Part shown: piece by piece, positions 46,360-55,069 of the stretch
Layout: each line of letters begins with the position of its first letter
Numbering within the stretch: position 1 is the first letter of the stretch
Assembly (NCBI GenBank): GCA_963737285.1
Contig: CAVTRT010000004.1
Location: forward strand, 124,001-188,000
From: Trebonia sp963737285
GTDB lineage: Bacteria > Actinomycetota > Actinomycetes > Streptosporangiales > Streptosporangiaceae
DNA: 64,000 nt
Reading direction: 5' to 3'
Program-made: the position numbers and the translations under genes
The notes under the pieces: generated by a model
What the model saw: only the letters and a program-made list of their open reading frames with translations
Databases searched by the model: none
Told to the model about the DNA's origin: nothing

Positions 46360-47526
46360 ATGATCATTGAACCCTTTCGCGTCGAGATCCCGCAGGCGGA
46401 CCTGGACGACCTGGACCGCCGGCTCGCCAGCACCAGGTGGCCGGCCGAACTGCCCGGCGTCGGCTGGAAGCGCGGCGTGCCGCTTGACTACCTCAAGGAA
46501 CTGACCGAGTACTGGCGCACCGGCTACAGCTGGCGAGCGGCAGAAGCGGAATTGAACATGGTTCCCCAATTCACCACCGAGATCGACGGGACGAACGTGC
46601 ACTTCGTGCACGTCCGGTCCGCCGAGCCGGACGCCGTGCCCCTGCTCATCACCCATGCCTGGCCTGGCTCCATGGTGGAGTTCCTCGACGTCATCGGCCC
46701 GCTCACCAACCCCCGGGCGCACGGCGGCTTGCCGGCCGATGCCTTCCACGTGGTCATCCCGTCCATTCCGGGATTCGGCTTCTCCGGCCCCGTCCCCGAG
46801 CCCGGCTGGGGAATCGGCCGGATCGCCGGCGCGTGGGCGGAGCTCATGCGGCGTCTCGGCTATGACCGCTACGTTCCACAAGGCGGGGACATCGGCGCGT
46901 GGGTCAGCCAGACCCTGGCCGGCCTGGATGGCGAGCACGTCCTCGGCGTGCACCTGAACTTCCTCATCACCGCGCCGACAGGAGACCCGTCGGACCTTGC
47001 GGGCCTGAGCGAGTCCGACCTCGCCCGCCTCGGCCTGCTTGGCACGTTCGCCGACGGCTTGGCCGGCTACATGAAGATCCAGGCCACGCGGCCGCAGACG
47101 CTGGCCTACGGGCTGACGGACTCGCCGGTCGGGCAGCTGGCCTGGATCATCGAGAAGTACTGGGAGTGGACCGATTCGGTGAAGGCGCCCGAGGACGCGG
47201 TCGACCGCGACCGACTGCTCACCAACGTCATGCTTTACTGGCTAACCGCGACCGCCGGCTCTTCCGGGCAGATCTATTACGAGATGGCCGACATCCTGCC
47301 TACCGCGGCGACGCCGCCTCCTCCGCCTCCCCCGCTGCCCACGCCGCTGGGGGTGGCGGTGTTCCCGCACGACCTGGCGCAGCCGGTGCGCCGCCTCGCC
47401 GACCGGGCCTTCCCGAACATCGTGCACTGGAGCGAGTTCGACCGCGGCGGTCATTTCGCCGCCATGGAACAGCCCGGACTGTTCGTCGAAGACCTTCGCG
47501 CGTTCCGCCGGGCGCTCCTGGCGTGA
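46360..47526 (+). CDS. Epoxide hydrolase (EHN-domain alpha/beta hydrolase)
   Basis: 388 aa from ATG 46360 (GTG 46345 is possible). N-terminal EHN domain (FRVEIPQADLDDLDRRLASTRWP), oxyanion HAWPGSMVEF, nucleophile Asp in GGDIGAWVS, lid residues, and the catalytic His in RGGHFAAMEQP. A run of seven prolines lies near residue 320. It would open an epoxide to a diol, for example one made by the neighbouring P450 or the flavin monooxygenases. Confidence 0.92.
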   Translation: MIIEPFRVEIPQADLDDLDRRLASTRWPAELPGVGWKRGVPLDYLKELTEYWRTGYSWRAAEAELNMVPQFTTEIDGTNVHFVHVRSAEPDAVPLLITHAWPGSMVEFLDVIGPLTNPRAHGGLPADAFHVVIPSIPGFGFSGPVPEPGWGIGRIAGAWAELMRRLGYDRYVPQGGDIGAWVSQTLAGLDGEHVLGVHLNFLITAPTGDPSDLAGLSESDLARLGLLGTFADGLAGYMKIQATRPQTLAYGLTDSPVGQLAWIIEKYWEWTDSVKAPEDAVDRDRLLTNVMLYWLTATAGSSGQIYYEMADILPTAATPPPPPPPLPTPLGVAVFPHDLAQPVRRLADRAFPNIVHWSEFDRGGHFAAMEQPGLFVEDLRAFRRALLA

Positions 47527-47576
47527 CGGCCTGATCCACGGCCGACCGCGGGCGTGGAAGATGCCCACACGCACGA

Positions 47577-47608
47577 AATGGCCGGGCGGCGCCTGCCACC
47601 CGGCCATT
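47577..47608 (+). terminator. Terminator after the epoxide hydrolase gene
   Basis: AATGGCCGGG (47577-47586) pairs with CCCGGCCATT (47599-47608), about 50 bases after the stop. Confidence 0.65.
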
Positions 47609-47609
47609 C

Positions 47610-47999
47610 ACGTCAGCTTGTCGGCGAACGCCTCCAGCGTAACCAGATAATGATCGCTCTTTGCCAGGCTAGACAACTCTCCTCCAATCACCAGACTCAA
47701 CCACCATCACCCTACGACGCGGCACCCCCACCGCACCTTTCTCCCGCCTTGCCGCACCAAAACAGCCACCCGAGTAATACCGCACCGACATTGGGCACCA
47801 TTGCGGTCCGGGCGGACGCCTGTTCCTTAAGCGCAAGGTCGAATAGGCATAGATTTGAGGAGTGGACGTCGCGAACCACCCGGCGCTAGACGCCTCGGGC
47901 ACGCTGCGCGCAGCCCCCGACCAGGACCCGGTAGCCGAACATGGCCATGCTCCGGCGGAGATACCGGTATAACGTCATGACCAACGGGCACGCTTCGAA
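47610..47999. other. Intergenic scar region
   Basis: No intact gene. It is AT-richer than the flanks. A short minus-strand reading just after the terminator (LAKSDHYLVTLEAFADKLT, ending at 47608) looks like the tail of a lost gene, but the family is not recognised. Confidence 0.35.
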
Positions 48000-48235
48000 G
48001 TGGTGTTCGGCTCATCGAACCTGGCCGGCTTGGCCCTGACGGATGAGGACCGGCAGCACGGCAGGTACACGCTAAGCACGGTGGTGGAGTGCGCGGCGCA
48101 GCGCTGTGTCGCCGCCAACCGCTTCACCCCGAACGATCCGGCGCTGATCGCGCACCACATGCGAATCGGCGTTCACGGAACGACCGTGCTCGAATTCGGC
48201 CGGCACCTCGTCCCGCCCTGCGACGGGGATAGCTT
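48000..48235 (+). pseudogene. C-terminal remnant of a TetR-family regulator
   Basis: The reading TLSTVVECAAQRCVAANRFT, PNDPALIAHHMRIGVHGTTVLEFG matches the ligand-binding C-terminal domain of TetR regulators (pattern of a helix ending in a GRF-type loop, DP..LA, then HG). The DNA-binding half is missing and the end is degenerate. Confidence 0.45.
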
Positions 48236-48353
48236 TAACCCGGCTAGCATGAATCTTTCACTAATGAGTCGTGACGATGTAACTGGAACTAATGCTTCAG
48301 CTCCACGCATGCTCGACAGTAGATCTAGGCTTACATGCAACACAAGGACACAC

Positions 48354-48625
48354 ATGCACACAGATTCCGAAGAGGCGCGCGTCCAGCTACTCGGGCAATT
48401 CTCCGTGCGGTCCGGAAATAAGCTAGCCACGCTGACCGCGAGTAAGCAGCGTAAACTCCTTGCCCCGCTCGCGCTTCCACCATGCATGTGCTCACCACAT
48501 CCACGCTCGTCGCCGGGCCATGGGCGGACCGCCCCCCGCGCGGCTTCCCCGCCAGACTCCATACGTACGTCTCCCAAGTGCGCGGCAGACCGAGCGGCCG
48601 ACGCGGCGATGCCCCAAGGCGAGCG
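48354..48625 (+). pseudogene. N-terminal remnant of a SARP/BTAD regulator
   Basis: From ATG 48354, one frame reads VQLLGQFSVRSGNKLATLTA, SKQRKLL, the classic start of an OmpR-like SARP DNA-binding domain. After a shift at about 48475 the next frame reads TTSTLVAGPWADRPPRGFPA and RLHTYVSQVRG, the continuation of the same domain. The rest of the gene is gone. SARPs activate antibiotic clusters, so this supports a former biosynthetic cluster here. Confidence 0.6.
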
Positions 48626-48764
48626 GCATCAACTGGGCGATGGAGTGGTAAGTTCACGCAAAAGATGCAAAATCCATGCCCCGATCCCCTACAGTACGTG
48701 ACGAAAACCACCATCCGAATTGCCTGCGCCCCGGCGGCGCCGAGCACTAACTGAGGGAATTAGT

Positions 48765-49997
48765 ATGGCTCGCTGGCAGGCTCGCGGCCTACAAAATATG
48801 CTCGTACCAGTATCGAGCGGAGACACGGGACGCGATTTCATAGCCAGCAGCGGACTCGATGCGACAACGCCGCCGGTCCCGGAAGTCCGATGCAGCCTGA
48901 AGCTATCATACACGATTTTGCTGGCGTCGCTCAGCGCCCTGTTCGGACTACAGATTACACTGATCATACAAGCGACAGGGTTGTCGGACTCATTCCAGCT
49001 CGCTGGCACTCTGGCGTCGGCCACCACGGCCTTCGCGCTGCAGGTGCGGAATTCCTGTCCAGATGCGCAGCGCTGGCCCGCCCGGGAACGAAGTGCCATG
49101 GTCTTGAGCCAGGCGGCTGCCACCTACCTGCCCCTGCTGGCCTTCGGCATCATGTGGACGGGGATGACCGGTTTCCTCGCCGGGTCGGTATTGCTGCTCA
49201 TACCGGGCTGGAAGGCATGGGTGCCGTTCACCGCCATCGCCTTGAGCATGCTCGCCGCAGCCATCATGACGCGGTCGGGAGCCTATGACATCGCCCTGGC
49301 AGTGGCCGGTGACCTAGCCTTTGGCATTGTTGTCTTCGGGCTCTCCCGGCTGGTGCTGCTGATCAGGCCCGCGGACGGCATGCACCAGGAAATCGCCCAG
49401 CTAGCCGTCATCAGGGAACGCACGCGCTTCGCCCAGGATCTCCATGACCTTCTGGGCTACAGCCTGTCGGCGATCGCGCTGAAGGCCGAGCTGAGCCGGC
49501 GGACCATGGAGACTAAACCGGAGCTGGCCCGTGAGGAACTAGCGGATGTCGTCGTCTTCGCCCGGCAGGCGGTAGCCGACGTGCGCCTGGTGGCGAACGG
49601 CTATCGCACCATGTCCCTGGTCGCGGAGGCGGGGTCAGCCGCATCACTCCTGGCCGCCGCCGGGATCATGGCGGACATCGAGATCGACTGCGGTGCCCTT
49701 GACGAGAAGGTCGATACCGTGCTCGCGACGGTACTGCGCGAAGCGGTGACGAACATGCTGCGGCACAGCTCCCCGCGGACTTGCCGCCTCGCGGCGAGCC
49801 AGGCCGGGGAGTGCGTCACGCTGGTCGTCGCCAATGACGGCGCGCCAAGGTCAGGGGTGCCCTACCGCGATGGTGGCGGGCTGGAAAACCTGGTGGCGCG
49901 CCTGGAGGCCGTCGGCGGCACACTGACGGTCGAGTCGCAAAACGACACGTTCGGCCTGCTTGCCGCCGTCCCGCACGCCGCTCGCCGAGCGCCCTGA
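48765..49997 (+). CDS. Sensor histidine kinase (HisKA_3 type)
   Basis: 410 aa from ATG 48765 with GAGGGA 9 bases upstream. Five or six membrane helices (about 45-205), then the HisKA_3 dimerisation helix with His227 in FAQDLHDLLGYSLSAIALKAEL, then an ATPase domain with N-box REAVTNMLRHSSP and G-box DGGGLENLVARL. No LuxR/NarL response regulator gene is next to it, which is unusual because these kinases normally have one directly downstream; the M20 peptidase gene occupies that place. Confidence 0.9.
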   Translation: MARWQARGLQNMLVPVSSGDTGRDFIASSGLDATTPPVPEVRCSLKLSYTILLASLSALFGLQITLIIQATGLSDSFQLAGTLASATTAFALQVRNSCPDAQRWPARERSAMVLSQAAATYLPLLAFGIMWTGMTGFLAGSVLLLIPGWKAWVPFTAIALSMLAAAIMTRSGAYDIALAVAGDLAFGIVVFGLSRLVLLIRPADGMHQEIAQLAVIRERTRFAQDLHDLLGYSLSAIALKAELSRRTMETKPELAREELADVVVFARQAVADVRLVANGYRTMSLVAEAGSAASLLAAAGIMADIEIDCGALDEKVDTVLATVLREAVTNMLRHSSPRTCRLAASQAGECVTLVVANDGAPRSGVPYRDGGGLENLVARLEAVGGTLTVESQNDTFGLLAAVPHAARRAP

Positions 49998-50095
49998 GGT
50001 CCGTTGCCGCCTGCGCAGTTCAGGAGAAGCCGCCAGCCGCCTTACCCCGGATGCTGGGGGAGTTAGCCGCAAAGCGAGTGAGAGGGCGGCGAGCC

Positions 50096-51252
50096 ATGAT
50101 CGCGAGGGAATCGGCTCAAGGTCGGCTAGGCGCCAGGTTGCAGACCGCACGCAGGAGCACCGCCGCGATGGTGGAGCGGCTGAGCATGCTGGTCGCATGC
50201 GAGTCGCCTGCCGGCTCGGTGGCGCATCTAGAGACCTGCGCGGAACTGCTCGCGGGATGGGGGAGCTGATCCTCGGCCGTCCGGTGCAGCGGATGGCCAG
50301 GGACGGCCTGCCGCACTTGCTCTGGCCAGCGCCGGACCGCGGGATCTTGCTGCTCGGCCACTTCGACACGGTCTGGCCCGCGGGGACAGTCAGCCAGTGG
50401 CCGTTTGCCGTGGCTGACGGGCGGGCGACCGGTCCCGGCGTGTGCGACATGAAGGCCGGGATCGTGCAGATGCTCGCCGCCGTGGACATGCTCCAAGACG
50501 CGTCCCGTGTCGGGCTCCTGCTCACCTGCGATGAGGAGAGCGGCTCGGGAACCTCACGAGCACTGATTGAGGAGCAGGCGCGGCGCTGCGCCGCGGTCCT
50601 CGTGTGCGAGCCGAGCGCTCCTGACGGGACGCTCAAGATAGCCCGCAAGGGCGGTTCCGCTTATCAGCTCATGATCGGCGGCAAGGCGGCCCACGCGGGC
50701 GTGGAGCCGCATCTGGGCGTCAACGCGACAACCGAGCTAGCCCATCAGGTGCTCACGGTGCTGGAACTGGCCGACACGGCGAAGGGCACCAGCGTCACGC
50801 CCACGGTCATCAAGGGCGGCACGACGTCGAATACCGTGCCTGAGGAGGCCAGCGTATGCGTCGATGTCAGGGCGTGGACTTCCGCGGAACTCGACCGGGT
50901 GGACCAGGCAATCCGGAGCCTGCCCGCATGGCTGTCGGGGGCGAGCCTGGCGATAGGCGGGGGCCTCAACAGGTATCCGATGCCGTCGGAAGTCGCGTTG
51001 CCGCTGCTTGAGGCGGCGCGGGCGGCGGCGGTCGACCTCGGCGTCCCGCCGCCAGCGGGCGGGTGGGCACCCGGGGCTTCAGATGGCAACTTCACCGGGG
51101 CGCTTGGCATCCCGACCCTGGACGGGCTTGGCGCGGTCGGCGGAGGGTCCCACGCTCGAGGCGAATACGTGGACGTCTCGATGATGCCGGACCGGGCGGC
51201 GCTGCTCGCGGGGCTTGTCGAGCGCCTGCTCGACGGTTCCCGCCGTTCCTAG
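50096..51252 (+). pseudogene. M20-family metallopeptidase, broken at a G5 run
   Basis: N-terminal frame: MVERLSMLVACESPAGSVAH and LETCAELLAGWG. The remainder, one base shifted, has the metal ligands: HFDTVWP (His-Asp), GVCDMKAGI, CDEESGS (Glu pair), then KGGSAYQLMIGGKAAHAGVEP for the dimerisation domain and GGGSHARGEYVD at the end. The shift is at 50259-50263 in a run of five G. Restored, it would be about 385 aa, similar to glutamate carboxypeptidase/ArgE-DapE hydrolases. Confidence 0.85.
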
Positions 51253-51333
51253 GAGCCGCCAGGCCGGCGATGCCCGCTATCGTGTCGGGATGGGCTCAGT
51301 CCCATCCGTCGCCTTCGGAAGGCAAGCAGACAG

Positions 51334-51897
51334 CTATAAGGCGCTGCGCTCCGGTTCGGCCGCAAGCGCCGCGTACCCGCCTTCGACGATCAGCTGCGCG
51401 CTCATGGCATAGAAGGCAGGGTCTTCGGGGGCGACTGTGGCCAGCCCGTCGACGTACCTGTTGTACATGCAGAACGCCGCGGCGATCAGGACCGAGTCGT
51501 GGATCTCGGCATCCGTCGCGCCAGCCGCCCTGGCCACTTCCACATGCTGGGGGGTGACCTTCAGGCCACCTTCCCGCACTGCCGCCGCGATCGCTAGCAG
51601 CGCCCTCACCTTGTCCGACACCGGCGCGCTCTGGAGGTCAGCTTGTACCTGCTGGACCAGGGCCATGCCCTCCGGTAGTTGCGCCGCCGCGAACTCCCCA
51701 TGGGACGACGCACAGAAATGGCAGTTGTTCAGCGACGAAACGTAGGCGGCAATCAGCTCCCGCTCGCCCCTGGTCAGGCTGCCAGGCCCGCGAAGCAGTA
51801 CCTCGGCGAGCTCGGACATCGGCCGGGCAGTTGCCGGGCTGAAGGAAAACAGGCTCATTATGCCTGCTTCATCCGGGTTGAGATTTATATGCGGCAT
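51334..51897 (-). CDS. AhpD-like carboxymuconolactone-decarboxylase-fold protein
   Basis: 187 aa from ATG 51897 with AGGAAGG about 8 bases upstream. The peroxidase-type motif is NNCHFCASSHGEF (CxxC with the downstream His), in the helical AhpD fold. It probably reduces peroxides with a lipoyl or thiol partner. It follows the MetE-like remnant, whose 3' end was lost at this junction. Confidence 0.88.
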   Translation of the reverse strand: MPHINLNPDEAGIMSLFSFSPATARPMSELAEVLLRGPGSLTRGERELIAAYVSSLNNCHFCASSHGEFAAAQLPEGMALVQQVQADLQSAPVSDKVRALLAIAAAVREGGLKVTPQHVEVARAAGATDAEIHDSVLIAAAFCMYNRYVDGLATVAPEDPAFYAMSAQLIVEGGYAALAAEPERSAL

Positions 51898-51937
51898 GAT
51901 GGTGCCTTCCTGTCTGCCGGGTACTTGCCAGATCACA

Positions 51938-52344
51938 CAGGCTCAGCGCCGATGGCGCGATGACTGCCTGCTTGACCGGAAGCGTCGCGTGCTCAAACGC
52001 GGCCCTCAGCTGGGCCGCGGCGTGTACTTGATAGCGGAATGGCCCGCCGGTTAGCACGGGTAGCCGCCGTTGGTGCCCGTCGGTGAACGGGATGATGACG
52101 CCACCGGGCGCCAGCTCCTTGAGCCCAGCAAGCGGATAGATGCGAAGCTCGGCTTGGACTGCTCCCCATCAGTGACGACAAGGGGCCCGGTCTGCTCGAA
52201 GCGGCGGATGGTGTCGCGCACGGCCTGGTATTGAGCGGCGGCAAGCTCCGCATCTCCAATCTCACCGCAGTCGTACGCGGCCATCGCGCTGAGCAGTTCC
52301 GGCGGACGGGGAATGCTGCCGATTGGCTCGGTGGGGATCGCCAT
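51938..52344 (-). pseudogene. MetE-like (cobalamin-independent methionine synthase family) remnant
   Basis: From ATG 52344: IPTEPIGSIPRPPELLSAMA, VVTDGEQSKPSFA, then after a one-base deletion near 52134-52142 the next frame gives YPLAGLKELAPGG, TDGHQRRLPVLTGGPF and KQAVIAPSALSL. These are the first 130 residues of the short MetE-family proteins. Everything after ALSL is missing and the sequence passes into the AhpD upstream region. It is shifted and truncated, so it is not functional. Confidence 0.75.
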
Positions 52345-52498
52345 ATTCCAATCCTAGATTGCCAGCCGCAGTTAGATCAATAGCCATTGAAGCACCATTA
52401 AGCTAGCCACGCCAGCCCCGGATTTCGGCTCCGGTTCATGACCTGGGGTTTTAACATTTCACATCATTCACCTGCCCGATTTACCCCATGTTCGCCTC
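52345..52498. other. Gap upstream of the MetE-like remnant
   Basis: AT-rich stretch without a gene. Confidence 0.4.
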
Positions 52499-52651
52499 CT
52501 ACTTGCCCTCCGCCCAGTGCGCCGATGAGTGCTGGCGCGTCCAGTTGCCGATGTGCTCGGCGGCCAGTCGGGCCTCAAGCCCGGTGACACGGGGGTCGGC
52601 GGCGGTCCGGGCATCGACCTGGCGGGCGAGCACCGCCGCGGCGGCCCCGGA
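52499..52651 (-). pseudogene. Unidentified C-terminal remnant
   Basis: Directly after the stop of the carboxymuconolactone-decarboxylase-type gene and in the same frame, the reading VLARQVDARTAADPRVTGLE, RLAAEHIGNWTRQHSSAHWA ends at a TAG at 52499. Its composition is that of a real protein tail. No family was recognised. Confidence 0.3.
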
Positions 52652-52654
52652 CGG

Positions 52655-53692
52655 CTACCCCACTGGAAGCGAGGACGCGATCGTGCGGGCGACCGCCATG
52701 CTCGCCCATGAGGTGAGCACGATGAGCGTCTCGCTCCAGGTGCTCTTGACCTCCCTGATGTCATCCCGGGTGACCTGGTAAGGGGCGAACGCCGCCAGCA
52801 GCGCCAGGCGGCCGGCCGGACGATCGGCGGCTGCCAGGCCGACCGCCAACTTCTCGGCCCAGCCCCGGTTCATGTCCGGCGGTCGACCGTCCCAGCCGCG
52901 CAGTCGGTCGAGGACCATGTCGCGGACCGGCTCGGGAACGACATCCTGTCCAGCTTTCTCGATGGCCGCGGCCGCCCGCGCGAGTGCTCCCGCGACGTGG
53001 GGCTGGCCGGCCGCCCAGGAGAATTCCGCGGGCAGCGGCGCATCGGGCAGCAGGTCAAGCGAGGCGCCGGGAGCAGGCGCGGGCGCGAGCATGGCCGAGG
53101 CGAGCATGCCCATCACCCAGCCGCCCATGGGCTTTGGCGTCAGGGGCGGCAGCGGCGACTCGGGCAGGAAGATGGTGACCATGCGGTTCAGGTAATGGAA
53201 GGTGACGGCCACCCCCGCGAGCTCGGGAAGGCTGCCGGCTGGCACGGGCACGGGCGCGCCGGGCCTGCCGGCCGACGCCGCCCACACGGCTATGTCCCTG
53301 AGCGCGGGATCGGCGATGCCCTCCAGCCGCCCGGCCGCCAGGTCCGCCGGCACGCTCCCGCCGACCAGGCCCCGGACGGCCGCCGAGTGCACCGCGACGC
53401 AGTAGGGGCACTCGTTCGCCACCGACACCGCGGCCGCCACCACCTCCTTGTCCTGCCGCGCGGCCGAGCCGGTGGCCAGCAGCGTCTCCCTCAGCATCAG
53501 CCAGGCCGCGGCGAGGGCCTGCGGTGCGGGCGAGTGCAGCACCAGCGGCGGGGCGACCAGGCCGAAGTCACGCTCCGCCTGGGCATAGACGCTGGCGACA
53601 AGGCCGTCGGCCGCACCAGGCAGGACCGGGGAGACGTACCGGATCTGGCCCAGCGACCTTCGGACCCCGCTGGCCAGCAGGGCGCTGCTCAC
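52655..53692 (-). CDS. Carboxymuconolactone-decarboxylase/AhpD-fold protein
   Basis: 345 aa from GTG 53692, whose GTGA overlaps the stop of the GMC remnant. The CxxC-His motif is NECPYCVAVHSAAV. The protein is about twice the length of AhpD and has a second helical half (DVVPEPVRDMVLDRLRGWDG). Proteins of this type occur next to GMC oxidoreductases in actinomycetes. Likely a thiol peroxidase or partner of the lost oxidoreductase. Confidence 0.82.
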   Translation of the reverse strand: MSSALLASGVRRSLGQIRYVSPVLPGAADGLVASVYAQAERDFGLVAPPLVLHSPAPQALAAAWLMLRETLLATGSAARQDKEVVAAAVSVANECPYCVAVHSAAVRGLVGGSVPADLAAGRLEGIADPALRDIAVWAASAGRPGAPVPVPAGSLPELAGVAVTFHYLNRMVTIFLPESPLPPLTPKPMGGWVMGMLASAMLAPAPAPGASLDLLPDAPLPAEFSWAAGQPHVAGALARAAAAIEKAGQDVVPEPVRDMVLDRLRGWDGRPPDMNRGWAEKLAVGLAAADRPAGRLALLAAFAPYQVTRDDIREVKSTWSETLIVLTSWASMAVARTIASSLPVG

Positions 53693-53835
53693 CGTGCTGC
53701 CACGGCCGGCAGCAGCCCGAAGGCTCCGCTGGCCGCCAGGTGGTAGTCCGTGATCGCGCGGCCGGGGCCGCTGCCGACCATAACGACATCGGTTCGTTCC
53801 TGGCTTTTCGTTCCGTTCGTCGTATCGCTTGTCAT
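53689..53835 (-). pseudogene. GMC oxidoreductase with internal deletion
   Basis: An ATG at 53835 has its own AGGAG 7 bases upstream. The reading SQERTDVVMVGSGPGRAITDYHLAASG is the FAD-binding N-terminus of a GMC oxidoreductase. It then jumps to an 11-residue tail that ends in the TGA overlapping the next gene. A full enzyme has more than 500 residues, so the middle is deleted while start and stop are kept. The frame also happens to be open with the DUF1702 gene upstream. Confidence 0.65.
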
Positions 53836-54921
53836 GAGGTGTCTCCTGACGATGTCGTGTCGGGGTGTGCGCGCGCCACGCGAGGTGGCTTCTTCTGTGC
53901 TGCCGTTCCGGCTCGATGACGCAAGCGGCATATCGCGATGGCCAGGGGATAATTGCGCGGTGAAATGAGCGCGTACCCGCTGCCGCCAGATCTCGTAAGG
54001 CGGCTGCGAGCCGCGGGGAGCCGAGGTCACGGCGGTGTCGTCGGCGATCGCGACGGCCTTGTCGACGCAGGTACCCGTCAGCGCTGAGCAGGCGACGCGG
54101 GCATGCTCAGGCACGAGGCCCGCGTACGCGCGCGCCTTGACCGCGAACACGGCGCCGAGGGCCAGTTGCGGCCCGTGCTCGCCCGCCGCGGACCGCAGTG
54201 AGGCCAGCCCGCCCGCGTCGCACCCGCCCGCGAAGGTGGCGGCCAGGCCGATCCCGCTCCACAGGTCAGCCTGCCGGTGACTGGCGAACCGCCCGACGGC
54301 GGCCGCCACGCACGGTGCCTGGCCGCCGCAGGTGAACCACAGCGCACGGCCGATGCCCTGGTCGACGGCCCGCGGGAAGTAGCCCGGCGACCCGTCCCAG
54401 GGGTAGGGCCTCGGCACCCGCTGCGCGTCAACCCAGCGTGGCGTGTCGAAGTACGCCCGGTCAAAGCCGTAGCCATCGACCGCCAGCCAGCTCATCACGG
54501 GATAGTAGGGGTCGCCGCTCAGGTCGGGGACGACCTTCTTCCACAGCGGCCTGGGCAGCCTGGCCATCGCGAAGCCCATCCCGATGTAGGCGAGGAAGAC
54601 GTGCGGCTGCCCCGGGCCGCGCAGCAGGTCCCGGGCGCGGTGCCCGCGCCCGGTCGCGTCCAGGATGGTCAGCGCCATCGTCGCGCCCTCGTAGGCGAAG
54701 CCGCGCAACTCGGCGTCCACCAGGTCAAGGCGCCGCTCCACGTCCCACTGGCCGCGCGCGTCTATTCCCCACTCGAAGCCGCAGACGACCGCCTGCGGGA
54801 TCGCCTCCAGCCGCCGCGTCGCCGCGGACGGGACAGCCGGGAATCCCCGCCTCGCGAACGTGACGTCCGCGAGCTGGGGCGACATCACCAGCCTGCGCAA
54901 TGAGCCAAGGGCCGTCGGCAT
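53836..54921 (-). CDS. DUF1702 protein
   Basis: Starts at ATG 54921 with GGAGG 5 bases upstream. DUF1702 signatures are present: FEWGIDARGQWDVERRLDLVDAELRGFAYEGATMAL, LLRGPGQPHVFLAYIGMGFAMARLPR, LAVDGYGFDRAYFDT, AVDQGIGRALWFTCGG and DLWSGIGLAATFAGG. The family is known from enediyne and related clusters (UnbU-like proteins) and other loci; its function is unresolved. The frame continues without a stop through the GMC remnant to 53689, so the product would be a 410-residue fusion; the family part ends near YEIWRQRVRAHF. The original stop is apparently lost. Confidence 0.8.
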
Positions 54922-55069
54922 TGTTTCCTCCACTGACTAACGCAAGCTGTCACGACCGGTCACGCTGATCATGGCGTGCCGCCCGCCTCATGGTCATCCT
55001 CGAGATTGCGGTCGCCGGCGGGCGACGTCATAAAAGTCAAGAGTGAAGTCCCCGGGCGGCGGCAAGTCC

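Noticed and set aside
47669..47902. 77-residue minus-strand open frame
   Set aside because: No Shine-Dalgarno site, no family resemblance and atypical composition.
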